A program made the translations under genes and the position numbers. The notes beneath the pieces are model-generated. The model did no database searches, was not told the DNA's origin, and saw only the letters and a list, made by a program, of their open reading frames with translations. A stretch of 64,000 bases of DNA from Marinobacterium lacunae (GTDB lineage Bacteria > Pseudomonadota > Gammaproteobacteria > Pseudomonadales > Balneatricaceae): contig NZ_JMQN01000011.1 of assembly GCF_000705555.1 (NCBI RefSeq), positions 124,001-188,000 on the forward strand, in the 5' to 3' direction. Position 1 is the stretch's first letter. Each line of letters starts with the position of its first letter. Positions 23,451 through 31,053 of this stretch are shown here, piece after piece.

Positions 23451-24958
23451 CTACGCGCCTCCTCTGAACCGGATCGTTTCATCAGTGCGTCCTTCACATG
23501 CGCCTGATCACTGAACGCCGAACGCACACCGTTTATTTCCTGGTAGGTCTCATGCCCCTTACCGGCCACCAATACCATATCGGCAGCGGACGCCTGAGCC
23601 ACCGCGAACGCAATAGCCTGCGCCCGGTCCGGCTCTACGTGAGCGGCCCGCTCTGCTGGGATACCTTGCTGAATCATCTGAATAATGCTGCGAGGGTTTT
23701 CGGAGCGCGGATTATCGCTGGTTAAAACAATTTCGTCAGCACCCTGCGCCGCTATTTCTCCCATGACCGAACGTTTGGCATTATCGCGATCACCACCGCA
23801 GCCAAACACGACCCATAGGCGACTATCACCCACCATATGAGCACGTGCCGCCTGAATCGCTTTATCCAGAGCATCAGGTGTATGGGCGTAGTCGACGATA
23901 ACCGTGGGGGCACCCTGCGCACCGAACCTTTCCATGCGACCGGTTACAGGCTCCAGCTGCGCCAATGCCGTCGATATATTGCTCAACTCGTACCCCATCC
24001 CCCCCATCAACGAGGCGACCAATAGCAGGTTGGAGACGTTAAAACGCCCCAACAACGGTGCTGTAACGACCACCTCGCCCCAGGGGGTATGCAGTTCAAA
24101 CATCATGCCTTGCGGCCCCAGTACGAGGTTTTGAGCGAACACCTGAGCGGACGGATTGGAAACCGAAAAGCCGATACGTTCTCCGCCCGCCGGGCAAGGC
24201 TGTGCCAACAGCCGTTCACCTTCTGGATCATCGGCATTCAGCACCTGCAGAGGCGCTCCATAATCGGTAAAAAGACGCGCCTTGGCCTTGGCATAACCCA
24301 CCATATCGCCATGATAATCAAGATGATCGTGTGTCAGGTTGGTATAGGCAGCGGCATCAAACTGCACCCCGGCAACACGTGCCTGATCAAGGGCGTGACT
24401 CGATACCTCCATCACAACCGCTTGCGCGCCCTGATCACGAAGCCGTGCCAGCTCGGCATGCAGACTTATAGGGTCCGGCGTTGTATGGGTTGCTTCTCTC
24501 AAGCGCCCCGGAAAGCCGTTCCCGACGGTGCCGATCAGGGCGGTCGGCACGCCGCAATGCGTCATCGCTTGTGCTAAGTAATGTGCGCAAGAGGTTTTTC
24601 CATTTGTGCCGGTAATACCGACAATCCGCATCTCTCGACTGGGCTCCCCAAAGAAACGACTCGCGGCATATCCCACAAGCGACTTAAGCCCCGCAACCCG
24701 CAACACAGGTATTTCAAACAGGTGTAGTTCGTCTTCGGCGATTTCACTCTCATCTGCCACAGCGACAACCGCACCATTCGCTGCCGCCTGATCAATGTAA
24801 TCAACGCCGCGATGATTGACGCCTGACCGTGCGAAGAACAGATCCCCCGGCTGCACGCGGCGGCTGTCGATACAGATTCCTGAAACGCGCAGCGCCGCAA
24901 GACGTTGCGGCACCTGAGGGAGTAACTGACTGAGTTGAATTCCTGCGGCAGTCATCAT
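23447..24958 (-). CDS. murE: UDP-N-acetylmuramoyl-L-alanyl-D-glutamate--2,6-diaminopimelate ligase
   Basis: Adds the third residue of the stem peptide. It has 503 residues; the P-loop GITGTNGKTS is at about 114-123, with TPDPISLHAELARL, MEVSSHALDQARV and the carbamylated-lysine region NLTHDHLDYHGDM. The C-terminal DNPR motif (SDNPRSENP, about 415) is the signature of meso-diaminopimelate-specific MurE, as expected of a Gram-negative. It overlaps both ftsI and murF by 4 nt. Confidence 0.97.
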   Translation of the reverse strand: MMTAAGIQLSQLLPQVPQRLAALRVSGICIDSRRVQPGDLFFARSGVNHRGVDYIDQAAANGAVVAVADESEIAEDELHLFEIPVLRVAGLKSLVGYAASRFFGEPSREMRIVGITGTNGKTSCAHYLAQAMTHCGVPTALIGTVGNGFPGRLREATHTTPDPISLHAELARLRDQGAQAVVMEVSSHALDQARVAGVQFDAAAYTNLTHDHLDYHGDMVGYAKAKARLFTDYGAPLQVLNADDPEGERLLAQPCPAGGERIGFSVSNPSAQVFAQNLVLGPQGMMFELHTPWGEVVVTAPLLGRFNVSNLLLVASLMGGMGYELSNISTALAQLEPVTGRMERFGAQGAPTVIVDYAHTPDALDKAIQAARAHMVGDSRLWVVFGCGGDRDNAKRSVMGEIAAQGADEIVLTSDNPRSENPRSIIQMIQQGIPAERAAHVEPDRAQAIAFAVAQASAADMVLVAGKGHETYQEINGVRSAFSDQAHVKDALMKRSGSEEARR

Positions 24959-26700
24959 TTAGTCACCACCTGCTGCTTATCCGATTCCGGCCATTTGTCC
25001 GGGGGCACATTGAGCAGCCTAAGTGCATCGGCCGTAACCCTTGAAAAAACCGGCGCAGCTACTTCGCCGCCGTAGTACTCCTGCCCTTTTGGGTTATCCA
25101 CCATCACCGCCACTGCAATGCGCGGATGAGAGACAGGCGCGATTCCGGCAAATACGGAGGTGTATCGATCAGACGCATACCCACCGCCGCTGGCTTTGTG
25201 TGCCGTACCGGTTTTGCCCGCAACCCTGTAGCCCGTCACGGCCGCCTGCCGCCCTGTCCCTTTCGGGCTGATAACGGTTTCCATCATCGCCAGCACCTCA
25301 TCGGCCACCAGCTTGGGCATTACCCGCTTGGTTTCCAACTGATCATCTCTGTCGACGCGCAGCAGTGAAACAGGCTTCTGCACGCCTCCGGCCGCCAAAG
25401 GCACATAAGAGTGCGCCAACTGAAGCGCCGTTACCGACAACCCGTAACCATATGACAACGTGGCCCGTTCAACCGTCTGTCGTTCACTCAGAAACGGCAG
25501 CGTGCCGCTGCGTTCACCCGGAAATCCGGTTCCGCTGACCTCTCCCAGGCCCACGTTATGCATCAGGTTTCGAATCGCGTCTGGCGGCATATCCAGCGCA
25601 AGCCTGGTCACCCCCACGTTGCTCGACTTGGTGATGATGCCGGTCAGATCCAGGACGCCATAATTGCGGTGATCACGTATGGTCGCACTGCGCACACGAA
25701 TGTACCCCGGCGACACATCCACCTCAGTTTCCGGTTTATAACGCTCTGTCATCAGAGCAGTCGCCACTGTCAGCGGCTTCATGGTTGAACCCGGCTCAAA
25801 GACGTCCGTCATGGCCCTGTTGCGAAGGGCGGATGTCAATAGATTGCTGCGATCATTGGGGTTGTAAGAGGGCTGATTCACCATGGCCAGTACCTCACCG
25901 GTACGGACATCCATAACGACCACTGAGCCCGAATCCGCGCGATGCGTGTTCACCGCATCCTTGAGCTCACGATAGGCCAGATACTGCAGCCGCAAATCGA
26001 TACTCAAGGCCAGATCCTTTCCAGGCTCGGCGGGCGCAAGCGAACGAATATGTTTGATGGTACGCCCGCTCCGATCCTTCATTACCAGCTTGCGGCCAGG
26101 CTCTCCACGCAGCCAATCGTTGAATGCCAGCTCCAAGCCCTCCTGCCCTTCGCCATCGACACTGGTGAAGCCAACCAGATGCGTTGTGACCTCAGCCGCC
26201 GGATAGTACCGTTTGTACTCCTGATCGACATGAATCCCTCCGATATCGAGCGCCGACACACTCTCGGCCAGTTCCGGTGTGACCTGGCGCTTGAGATAGA
26301 GGAAGCGGCGCTCCCGATCGCTACCCAGCTCACGCAGCAGCTCTTCCCGCGACATATCGAGCAACTGCGCGAGCTGCCGCAAGCGGGGGTTTTGCAGGTC
26401 AGCCATTTTTGGATCAGCCCAGATAGTGGCAACAGGTGCACTGACGGCAAGAGGCTCGCCGTTACGATCGGTAATCAACCCTCGATGCGCCGGCAGCAAC
26501 ATGGTTCGCAGCGTTCGGGCGTCGCCCTGACTGCGCAAAAACGCCTGATCCTCGGTTGAAAGGGACAACATTTTCGCCAGAATAACGCCGGCAATCAGCA
26601 CCAACAGAGCGAACACAAGCCACAGCCGCCAGCCACGTGCGGCCATCGCCTGTACCACCTGTTCACCTTTGCTGGTCGCTTTGGAATTATCGCGGCTCAT
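24955..26700 (-). CDS. ftsI: septal peptidoglycan transpeptidase FtsI (PBP3)
   Basis: Class B penicillin-binding protein that cross-links septal peptidoglycan with FtsW. It has 581 residues: a cytoplasmic tail, one membrane helix at about 24-44, a pedestal domain with the RGLITDRNGEPLA motif, and a transpeptidase domain. Active-site motifs are S305-T-M-K308, S359-S-N361 and K496-TGT. The start overlaps the ftsL stop region by 14 nt and the stop overlaps murE by 4 nt. FtsI also ties chromosomal beta-lactam targets to this cluster. Confidence 0.97.
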   Translation of the reverse strand: MSRDNSKATSKGEQVVQAMAARGWRLWLVFALLVLIAGVILAKMLSLSTEDQAFLRSQGDARTLRTMLLPAHRGLITDRNGEPLAVSAPVATIWADPKMADLQNPRLRQLAQLLDMSREELLRELGSDRERRFLYLKRQVTPELAESVSALDIGGIHVDQEYKRYYPAAEVTTHLVGFTSVDGEGQEGLELAFNDWLRGEPGRKLVMKDRSGRTIKHIRSLAPAEPGKDLALSIDLRLQYLAYRELKDAVNTHRADSGSVVVMDVRTGEVLAMVNQPSYNPNDRSNLLTSALRNRAMTDVFEPGSTMKPLTVATALMTERYKPETEVDVSPGYIRVRSATIRDHRNYGVLDLTGIITKSSNVGVTRLALDMPPDAIRNLMHNVGLGEVSGTGFPGERSGTLPFLSERQTVERATLSYGYGLSVTALQLAHSYVPLAAGGVQKPVSLLRVDRDDQLETKRVMPKLVADEVLAMMETVISPKGTGRQAAVTGYRVAGKTGTAHKASGGGYASDRYTSVFAGIAPVSHPRIAVAVMVDNPKGQEYYGGEVAAPVFSRVTADALRLLNVPPDKWPESDKQQVVTK

Positions 26701-27094
26701 TGCGTACGATCTCTATTCCCTGAGTCTCAGGGATTCTCATCTTCAACTTTTTCTCAGCTTGCATCTCAACACGGTTATTGGCGCTCCACGCACTCTCTTC
26801 CAGCAGCAATTGCCCCCACTCAACCTGGAGGTCATCGCCCTGGGAGCTCAGCACCTGATGCTGGTTAAACAGATTTCTGTATTCATAGGCCGAATAGATC
26901 ACCATCAGCGCAGACACCAAAACCAGTGCGACCATCAGGAAGAGCACGCCTGCCGGACGCGCCAACTCTGTCGCACCCAACAACCGTCCCGTTTCAGCCC
27001 GCTCAGGCGTAACCTTTGACGAAGCGTCGGGTTCCACCTTCAGACGCTGGAGCAGCACCCTCACCCGCTCCAGCTGCTGCCGGATCAGTTTCAT
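26687..27094 (-). CDS. ftsL: cell division protein FtsL
   Basis: Small bitopic divisome protein that forms a periplasmic coiled coil with FtsB and FtsQ. It has 135 residues: about 45 cytoplasmic residues, a membrane helix at about 47-68 ([21 protein letters not shown]), then a heptad-like periplasmic helix and [12 protein letters not shown] near the end. The sequence is weakly conserved in the family, so position between rsmH and ftsI is the main support. The cytoplasmic part is longer than the ~34 residues of E. coli FtsL. Confidence 0.93.
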   Translation of the reverse strand: MKLIRQQLERVRVLLQRLKVEPDASSKVTPERAETGRLLGATELARPAGVLFLMVALVLVSALMVIYSAYEYRNLFNQHQVLSSQGDDLQVEWGQLLLEESAWSANNRVEMQAEKKLKMRIPETQGIEIVRNEPR

Positions 27095-28029
27095 GCCTTT
27101 TTCACCGCCACTCTCATGACCGCACTGCGCGCACGCGGGTTCGCATCCACTTCCTGGGCCGAGGCTTTCACAGCTTTTCCTTCGGACTTCAGGCGTTGCC
27201 TGAGCATATCCTCGGTCACCGGAATACCGGGCGGCAAATGCTCATCCCCTTTCACATGCTTGCGGATAAACCGCTTGACCAAGCGATCCTCAAGCGAATG
27301 GAAACTGATAACCACCAGACGCCCTCCGACAGCCAGCACGTTTAATGACTGCTCAAGGACCTGCTCTATATCGTCAAGCTCACGATTGATGTGGATGCGT
27401 ATGCCTTGGAAAGCACGCGTCGCCGGATGCTTACCTTTTTCCCACCGAGGGTTCGCTTCCGAAATAATCGATGCCAGACGCGCTGTCCGTGTGATTGGTT
27501 CCTCCTGACGGGCATTCACGATCGCTTTGGCCATCCGACGGGAGAATCTTTCCTCTCCGTAGGTGTAAAGCACATCCGCGATCTCGGCTTCACCCGCACG
27601 GTTTATCCAGTCCGCGGCACTCTCTCCAGAACTGGTATCCATGCGCATATCCAGCGGACCATCGTTCAGGAAGCTGAAGCCTCTATCGGGATCATCTAAC
27701 TGTGGGGAGCTAACACCCAGATCAAGCAAAATGCCCGACACCTTGCCAGACATGCCCGCGTCTTCGACAAACTGCTGCAACTGCGCGAAGGAGCCGTGGC
27801 GAATCTGGAATCGCGACTCATCGGCAAAACGCGTCTGGGCATGACGGATCGCTGTAGGATCCTTGTCGATAGCCATCAGACGGCCGTTCTCACCAAGCCG
27901 TCGCAGTATATGCTCGGAGTGACCGCCGCGCCCGAAGGTCCCATCGACATAGAACCCGTCAGGATCCGCGACAAGAGCCGTTACAGCCTCCTCCAGCAGT
28001 ACCGTTGTGTGGCTGAACGCTTGCGGCAT
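27091..28029 (-). CDS. rsmH: 16S rRNA (cytosine-1402-N4)-methyltransferase RsmH
   Basis: SAM-dependent methyltransferase (formerly MraW) that modifies C1402 of 16S rRNA together with RsmI, also encoded in this window. It has 312 residues, with [10 protein letters not shown] at the N-terminus, SAM-binding motif [14 protein letters not shown] (29-42), [18 protein letters not shown] and [14 protein letters not shown]. It lies 18 nt after mraZ and overlaps ftsL by 4 nt. Confidence 0.97.
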   Translation of the reverse strand: MPQAFSHTTVLLEEAVTALVADPDGFYVDGTFGRGGHSEHILRRLGENGRLMAIDKDPTAIRHAQTRFADESRFQIRHGSFAQLQQFVEDAGMSGKVSGILLDLGVSSPQLDDPDRGFSFLNDGPLDMRMDTSSGESAADWINRAGEAEIADVLYTYGEERFSRRMAKAIVNARQEEPITRTARLASIISEANPRWEKGKHPATRAFQGIRIHINRELDDIEQVLEQSLNVLAVGGRLVVISFHSLEDRLVKRFIRKHVKGDEHLPPGIPVTEDMLRQRLKSEGKAVKASAQEVDANPRARSAVMRVAVKKA

Positions 28030-28047
28030 GATGCCAGGCCCCTTCTT

Positions 28048-28512
28048 CTACAGTGAAAGTGTTTGCATATCTTCGGGAATCGTCATGCCGGCTTCTACAT
28101 CCTGCAAATACTCATCCCGCGTCATATTCCAGAGCTCTTCGCTCCAGATTTCGAATTTTCGCCCCTGTCCGAGCAGGACAATTTTTTTGTCCAGCCCAGC
28201 GTACTCCCGCAAAGGAGCCGGCATTAACAGACGGCCCGCCGCATCCATATCCAAATCCGTAGCATGACCGATCAACAGTCGCTGAATTCGTCTTGCTGCA
28301 GGATTGAAGCTTGGCAGAGCCTCTATCTTGGCCTGGATCTCATCCCATTCCGGCTGTGGGTAAAGCAGCAGGCACTTTGACTCCGTGTCGATGGTCGCCA
28401 CCATGCGTCCGTCGCAGTGATCCGAAATCGACTCACGATAGCGTGCAGGAATCGCCAGGCGCCCCTTGCCATCGAGATTGATCGGATTGACTCCGCGGAA
28501 CATGATCCCCAT
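28048..28512 (-). CDS. mraZ: transcriptional regulator MraZ
   Basis: First gene of the dcw cluster; an AbrB-like double-SpoVT fold DNA-binding protein that represses its own operon in E. coli. It has 154 residues, with two repeats containing LDGKGRLAIPARYRE and MDAAGRLLMPAPLRE. The ATG at 28512 has GGGGAG 5-6 nt upstream; a second ATG three codons later (28503) matches the usual MFRG start but has no well-spaced ribosome-binding site. MraZ target boxes lie just upstream of the start. Confidence 0.96.
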   Translation of the reverse strand: MGIMFRGVNPINLDGKGRLAIPARYRESISDHCDGRMVATIDTESKCLLLYPQPEWDEIQAKIEALPSFNPAARRIQRLLIGHATDLDMDAAGRLLMPAPLREYAGLDKKIVLLGQGRKFEIWSEELWNMTRDEYLQDVEAGMTIPEDMQTLSL

Positions 28513-28519
28513 CGGGACT

Positions 28520-28554
28520 CCCCAAAATTACCCACTTTTACCCACTTTCAACCA
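28520..28554 (-). promoter_or_regulatory. MraZ operator: four 10-bp-spaced TGGGN-type boxes
   Basis: On the minus strand, boxes TGGTT (28554-28550), TGGGT (28544-28540), TGGGT (28534-28530) and TGGGG (28524-28520) recur exactly every 10 bp between the promoter and the mraZ ATG. E. coli MraZ binds three TGGGN repeats with 5-nt spacers in the same place. Autorepression here is inferred from that likeness. Confidence 0.85.
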
Positions 28555-28563
28555 CTATGCGAC

Positions 28564-28592
28564 ACTATAGGTAGGAAGACCAGTCAAATCAA
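28564..28592 (-). promoter_or_regulatory. sigma70 promoter of the mraZ/dcw cluster
   Basis: On the minus strand TTGATT (28592-28587), a 17-nt spacer and TATAGT (28569-28564). The predicted start near 28557 falls at the first MraZ box, so bound MraZ would block initiation. Confidence 0.7.
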
Positions 28593-28893
28593 GCGAGCTC
28601 AGGGTTGCGAAACATGAGTCTGCTGCGTGACTGAATGCCATTCATACACCGCCCCCAAAAGCGAATCGCAACAGCTTGATTCCTTAAGACATGAGGCTTT
28701 TTGTCTCGCATTTGAAACACTGGACAGCACACGCTGCCCGTTATTTTTTGCACGCATGAAACACTTCACTCACAGCAACGATACAAACCGTTAAAAAATT
28801 GAAACTATTGTTTGACTGAGCCTTCAAAGAGCTTCGTGTACGGCTTAACCTGCCGTCAGATGTTCACGAACCAACACAAGGAGAGATCGCAAG
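28593..28893. other. intergenic region between mraZ and the Sel1 lipoprotein gene
   Basis: About 300 nt without a supportable gene, AT-richer than the neighbours. A good ribosome-binding site (AAGGAG) ends it before 28894. A TTGACT at 28812-28817 has no convincing -10 partner. I see no RNA gene or terminator with confidence. Confidence 0.5.
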
Positions 28894-29715
28894 ATGAGAC
28901 TCACCCTAGCTCTGGCACTGACCGGCACCCTGATGCTGGGCGGATGCTCCCAACTGCAGCTGATCGGCTCGACCGACTCAACCCGGGAACTCGCCGAAAA
29001 AGCCAGTGACGGGGATGTAGACTCTCAATACCTGATGGGACTCCACTTCACGACCGGCGCTGATGCCTCACAGGATTACGCCCGGGGCCTTCGCTACTTT
29101 GAAGATGCGGCAAAAGCAGGGCATGCAGATTCGCAATACATGCTCGGAATGGGCTACTACCTGGGACGCGGTACCGCCCAGGATTACCCAGAGGCCAAAA
29201 AATGGCTGGAGCTGGCCGCATACCAGGGCCACCGTGAAGCCATGCACTATCTCGGGGAGATCTACTTTAACGGCTATGGAACTCAGGCTGAGCCTTCATG
29301 GGGTATCCACTGGATAGGACAAGCGGCGGAACGCGGATATTCCGAAGCCCAGTATCTGCTGGGAACCAGCTATTTGACAGGTATCGGCAGCGTCAAAAAT
29401 CGAGCACAGGGCCTTCGATGGCTCAGCATCGCCTCAAATAATGGCAGCCTGCGCGCAAAAGAACTCCTGGAACAGATCAAGCAACAGCCAAGACGCTACT
29501 CGTTTACCGCCATCACCAGCGATTTGACCGCACTTAAAAAGCGCTATCAGATTCGCTTTATACAGACCCGCCTGAGCAAACTGGGCTACAACCCAGGGCC
29601 GACCGACGGGGTTTGGGGCGAAAGAACAGCCAACGCCACTTCGCAGTTCATGAAAAGAAACGCCCCGATCACCGAGGTCATCGAGGCGCTACGCCGACAG
29701 CCGGAAAAAATCTAA
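28894..29715 (+). CDS. Sel1-repeat lipoprotein with C-terminal peptidoglycan-binding domain
   Basis: A 273-residue predicted lipoprotein. A signal peptide ends in the lipobox LGGC (Cys19). About four Sel1-like repeats follow between residues 30 and 190, recognisable by the A..G...AQY.LG..Y..G.G...D pattern (e.g. ADSQYMLGMGYYLGRGTAQD). The C-terminus (about 220-262) resembles a PG_binding_1 domain: IRFIQTRLSKLGYNPGPTDG then WGERTANATSQF. Sel1 proteins usually scaffold protein complexes at the envelope. I do not recognise a specific orthologue. AAGGAG lies 11 nt before the ATG. It is divergent from mraZ and converges on the coiled-coil protein gene. Confidence 0.82.
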   Translation: MRLTLALALTGTLMLGGCSQLQLIGSTDSTRELAEKASDGDVDSQYLMGLHFTTGADASQDYARGLRYFEDAAKAGHADSQYMLGMGYYLGRGTAQDYPEAKKWLELAAYQGHREAMHYLGEIYFNGYGTQAEPSWGIHWIGQAAERGYSEAQYLLGTSYLTGIGSVKNRAQGLRWLSIASNNGSLRAKELLEQIKQQPRRYSFTAITSDLTALKKRYQIRFIQTRLSKLGYNPGPTDGVWGERTANATSQFMKRNAPITEVIEALRRQPEKI

Positions 29716-29733
29716 CTGCCCGCTACCCGGGTA

Positions 29734-30750
29734 TCAGGTGCCGGAGCCGGCAGTCAGGTCAGCCACCTCATCTTCAACTGATGAGGTGATTCCCAACAGA
29801 CTGTTCACTTCGGCCACCACCTCCGGCGAGAGCGACTTATTGGCCGCTTCTGCCAAGGCGGTCACTTCGCTTTGCGCCTGACCGCCCAGCATGCTTTCAG
29901 CCTCCGCCAAATCATCTGACGCCTGCCCAGCAGTCGTTTCGGCTTCAGCCACGCTCACTTCCGCTTCGGCTACCGATGTTTCAGCCTCGGCAACTGCAGT
30001 TTCAGCTTCAGATACAGCTGTTTCAGCAGATGTCACGGCAGCCTGAGCATCATCGACCGCTGTCTGAGCATCAGCAACCTCCTGCTCGGTAGCTGTCTCA
30101 TCCAGTGCATTCTGGGCATCCACAGCTGACTGCAGATCGGTTTCCGCCTGGGCCAGATTATCCTGAGCCGCTGTCAGATCGTCCTGCGCAGATGCGAGAC
30201 TCTCCTGCGAGGCCGTCAGGTCATCCTGAGCTTGAGACAACGCCTGCTCAGCTTGGGCAACCGCCTCGGCCAACGCATCAATATCAGCCGCCAAATCGAT
30301 ACCAGCCTGCACCGTAGCTTCATAAGCCGCGATCATGCCGACACGTGAGTTAGGAGCAGCATGAGCCCGAGCAGTAGCCGAAGCATGAGCGGCATTCAAC
30401 GCCCCCATCGCACTGGCCAGAGCCCCGCGATTATTGCCCAGCCCATGTGCACCGGCCGCCGCGCTCTTGTCATGACCAAAGGCATTACCGTGCCCCGGCC
30501 CACCGGCAGCACTCGCGCCACCTTGCCCGCTGCCGTTGCCGCCGCCGTTTCCACCTCCATTGCCACCCCCATTGCCGCCTCCATTGCCGCCTCCATTGCC
30601 GCCGCCGTTTCCACCGCCATTACCACCGTCGCCGCCTTTCGCGTACACCTGAGCTCCCAGATCAATCTGTGGTAATTGATCAACAAGCACAGGCGCAACG
30701 GACAATCCCATAATGGTTAAAACAGATACCGCAAGTTTTTTAAGTTCCAT
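29734..30750 (-). CDS. secreted Gly-rich / Ala-rich coiled-coil protein of unknown function
   Basis: A 338-residue protein, not recognised. A hydrophobic N-terminal segment (residues 5-22) suggests a signal peptide, with possible cleavage near VYA-K. Residues 39-75 are Gly/Asn-rich with seven GGGN units. Residues 76-145 are Ala/Gly/His-rich. Residues about 150-285 form a long alanine-zipper coiled coil built of 7-residue units such as AETAVSE, AETAVAE and AETSVAE. There are no cysteines. The composition is very biased (A, E, D, Q, S). It could be a surface or periplasmic structural protein; no enzymatic motif is seen. GGAGGT lies 5 nt before the ATG, so translation looks real. The gene converges on the Sel1 lipoprotein gene. 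Confidence 0.75.
   Translation of the reverse strand: MELKKLAVSVLTIMGLSVAPVLVDQLPQIDLGAQVYAKGGDGGNGGGNGGGNGGGNGGGNGGGNGGGNGGGNGSGQGGASAAGGPGHGNAFGHDKSAAAGAHGLGNNRGALASAMGALNAAHASATARAHAAPNSRVGMIAAYEATVQAGIDLAADIDALAEAVAQAEQALSQAQDDLTASQESLASAQDDLTAAQDNLAQAETDLQSAVDAQNALDETATEQEVADAQTAVDDAQAAVTSAETAVSEAETAVAEAETSVAEAEVSVAEAETTAGQASDDLAEAESMLGGQAQSEVTALAEAANKSLSPEVVAEVNSLLGITSSVEDEVADLTAGSGT
29938..30021 (-). repeat. four tandem 21-bp units encoding coiled-coil heptads
   Basis: Four consecutive 21-nt units (29938, 29959, 29980, 30001), each starting TTC on the plus strand, encode the AE(T/V)(A/S)V(A/S)E heptads. The coding sequence is similar but not identical between units. Confidence 0.75.
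30541..30624 (-). repeat. seven tandem 12-bp units encoding GGGN
   Basis: Seven 12-nt units in phase with the reading frame; on the plus strand each is of the form RCC-NCC-RTT-RCC. Third positions vary, so the array is not a fresh duplication throughout, although units at 30577-30588 and 30589-30600 are identical. Confidence 0.85.
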
Positions 30751-31053
30751 CGGACACCTCCAGCTAAACGTCCGTTTTAAACTCTAGCAAGAATTGCCAG
30801 AGTATGCAGTGGACAATCGATTCGCATCAGCGTTCAACCAAGTGAAGCTTTGGTTAATTTCCTGACAACCAAGAGGCTTCTCTGAACCGACGCTTCGAGA
30901 ACTCAACTAAAAACTGGTAACCAAGAAGATTGGCAACCCGCTATCATTGTAGGCAAATTCAAGAATTTTTTTCCTTGGGTGCCAGTTGCATAAATAGGAA
31001 CTCTGGAATCCGTCTCCGAATTACATCAGAATCCCCTCTATCTGAAACGGACT
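30751..31053. other. intergenic region between divergent coiled-coil and EAL-HDOD genes
   Basis: About 300 nt with no gene I can support. It must hold two divergent promoters, but I find no clear -35/-10 pair. Small inverted repeat AACCAA-N8-TTGGTT near 30837-30856. Confidence 0.45.

Noticed and set aside
28812-28840. TTGACT as -35 of a promoter for the Sel1 lipoprotein gene
   Set aside because: At 16-19 nt spacing no hexamer resembles TATAAT.
30541-30624. CRISPR-like array
   Set aside because: The units are 12 bp, directly adjacent, with no spacers, and code in frame for GGGN.
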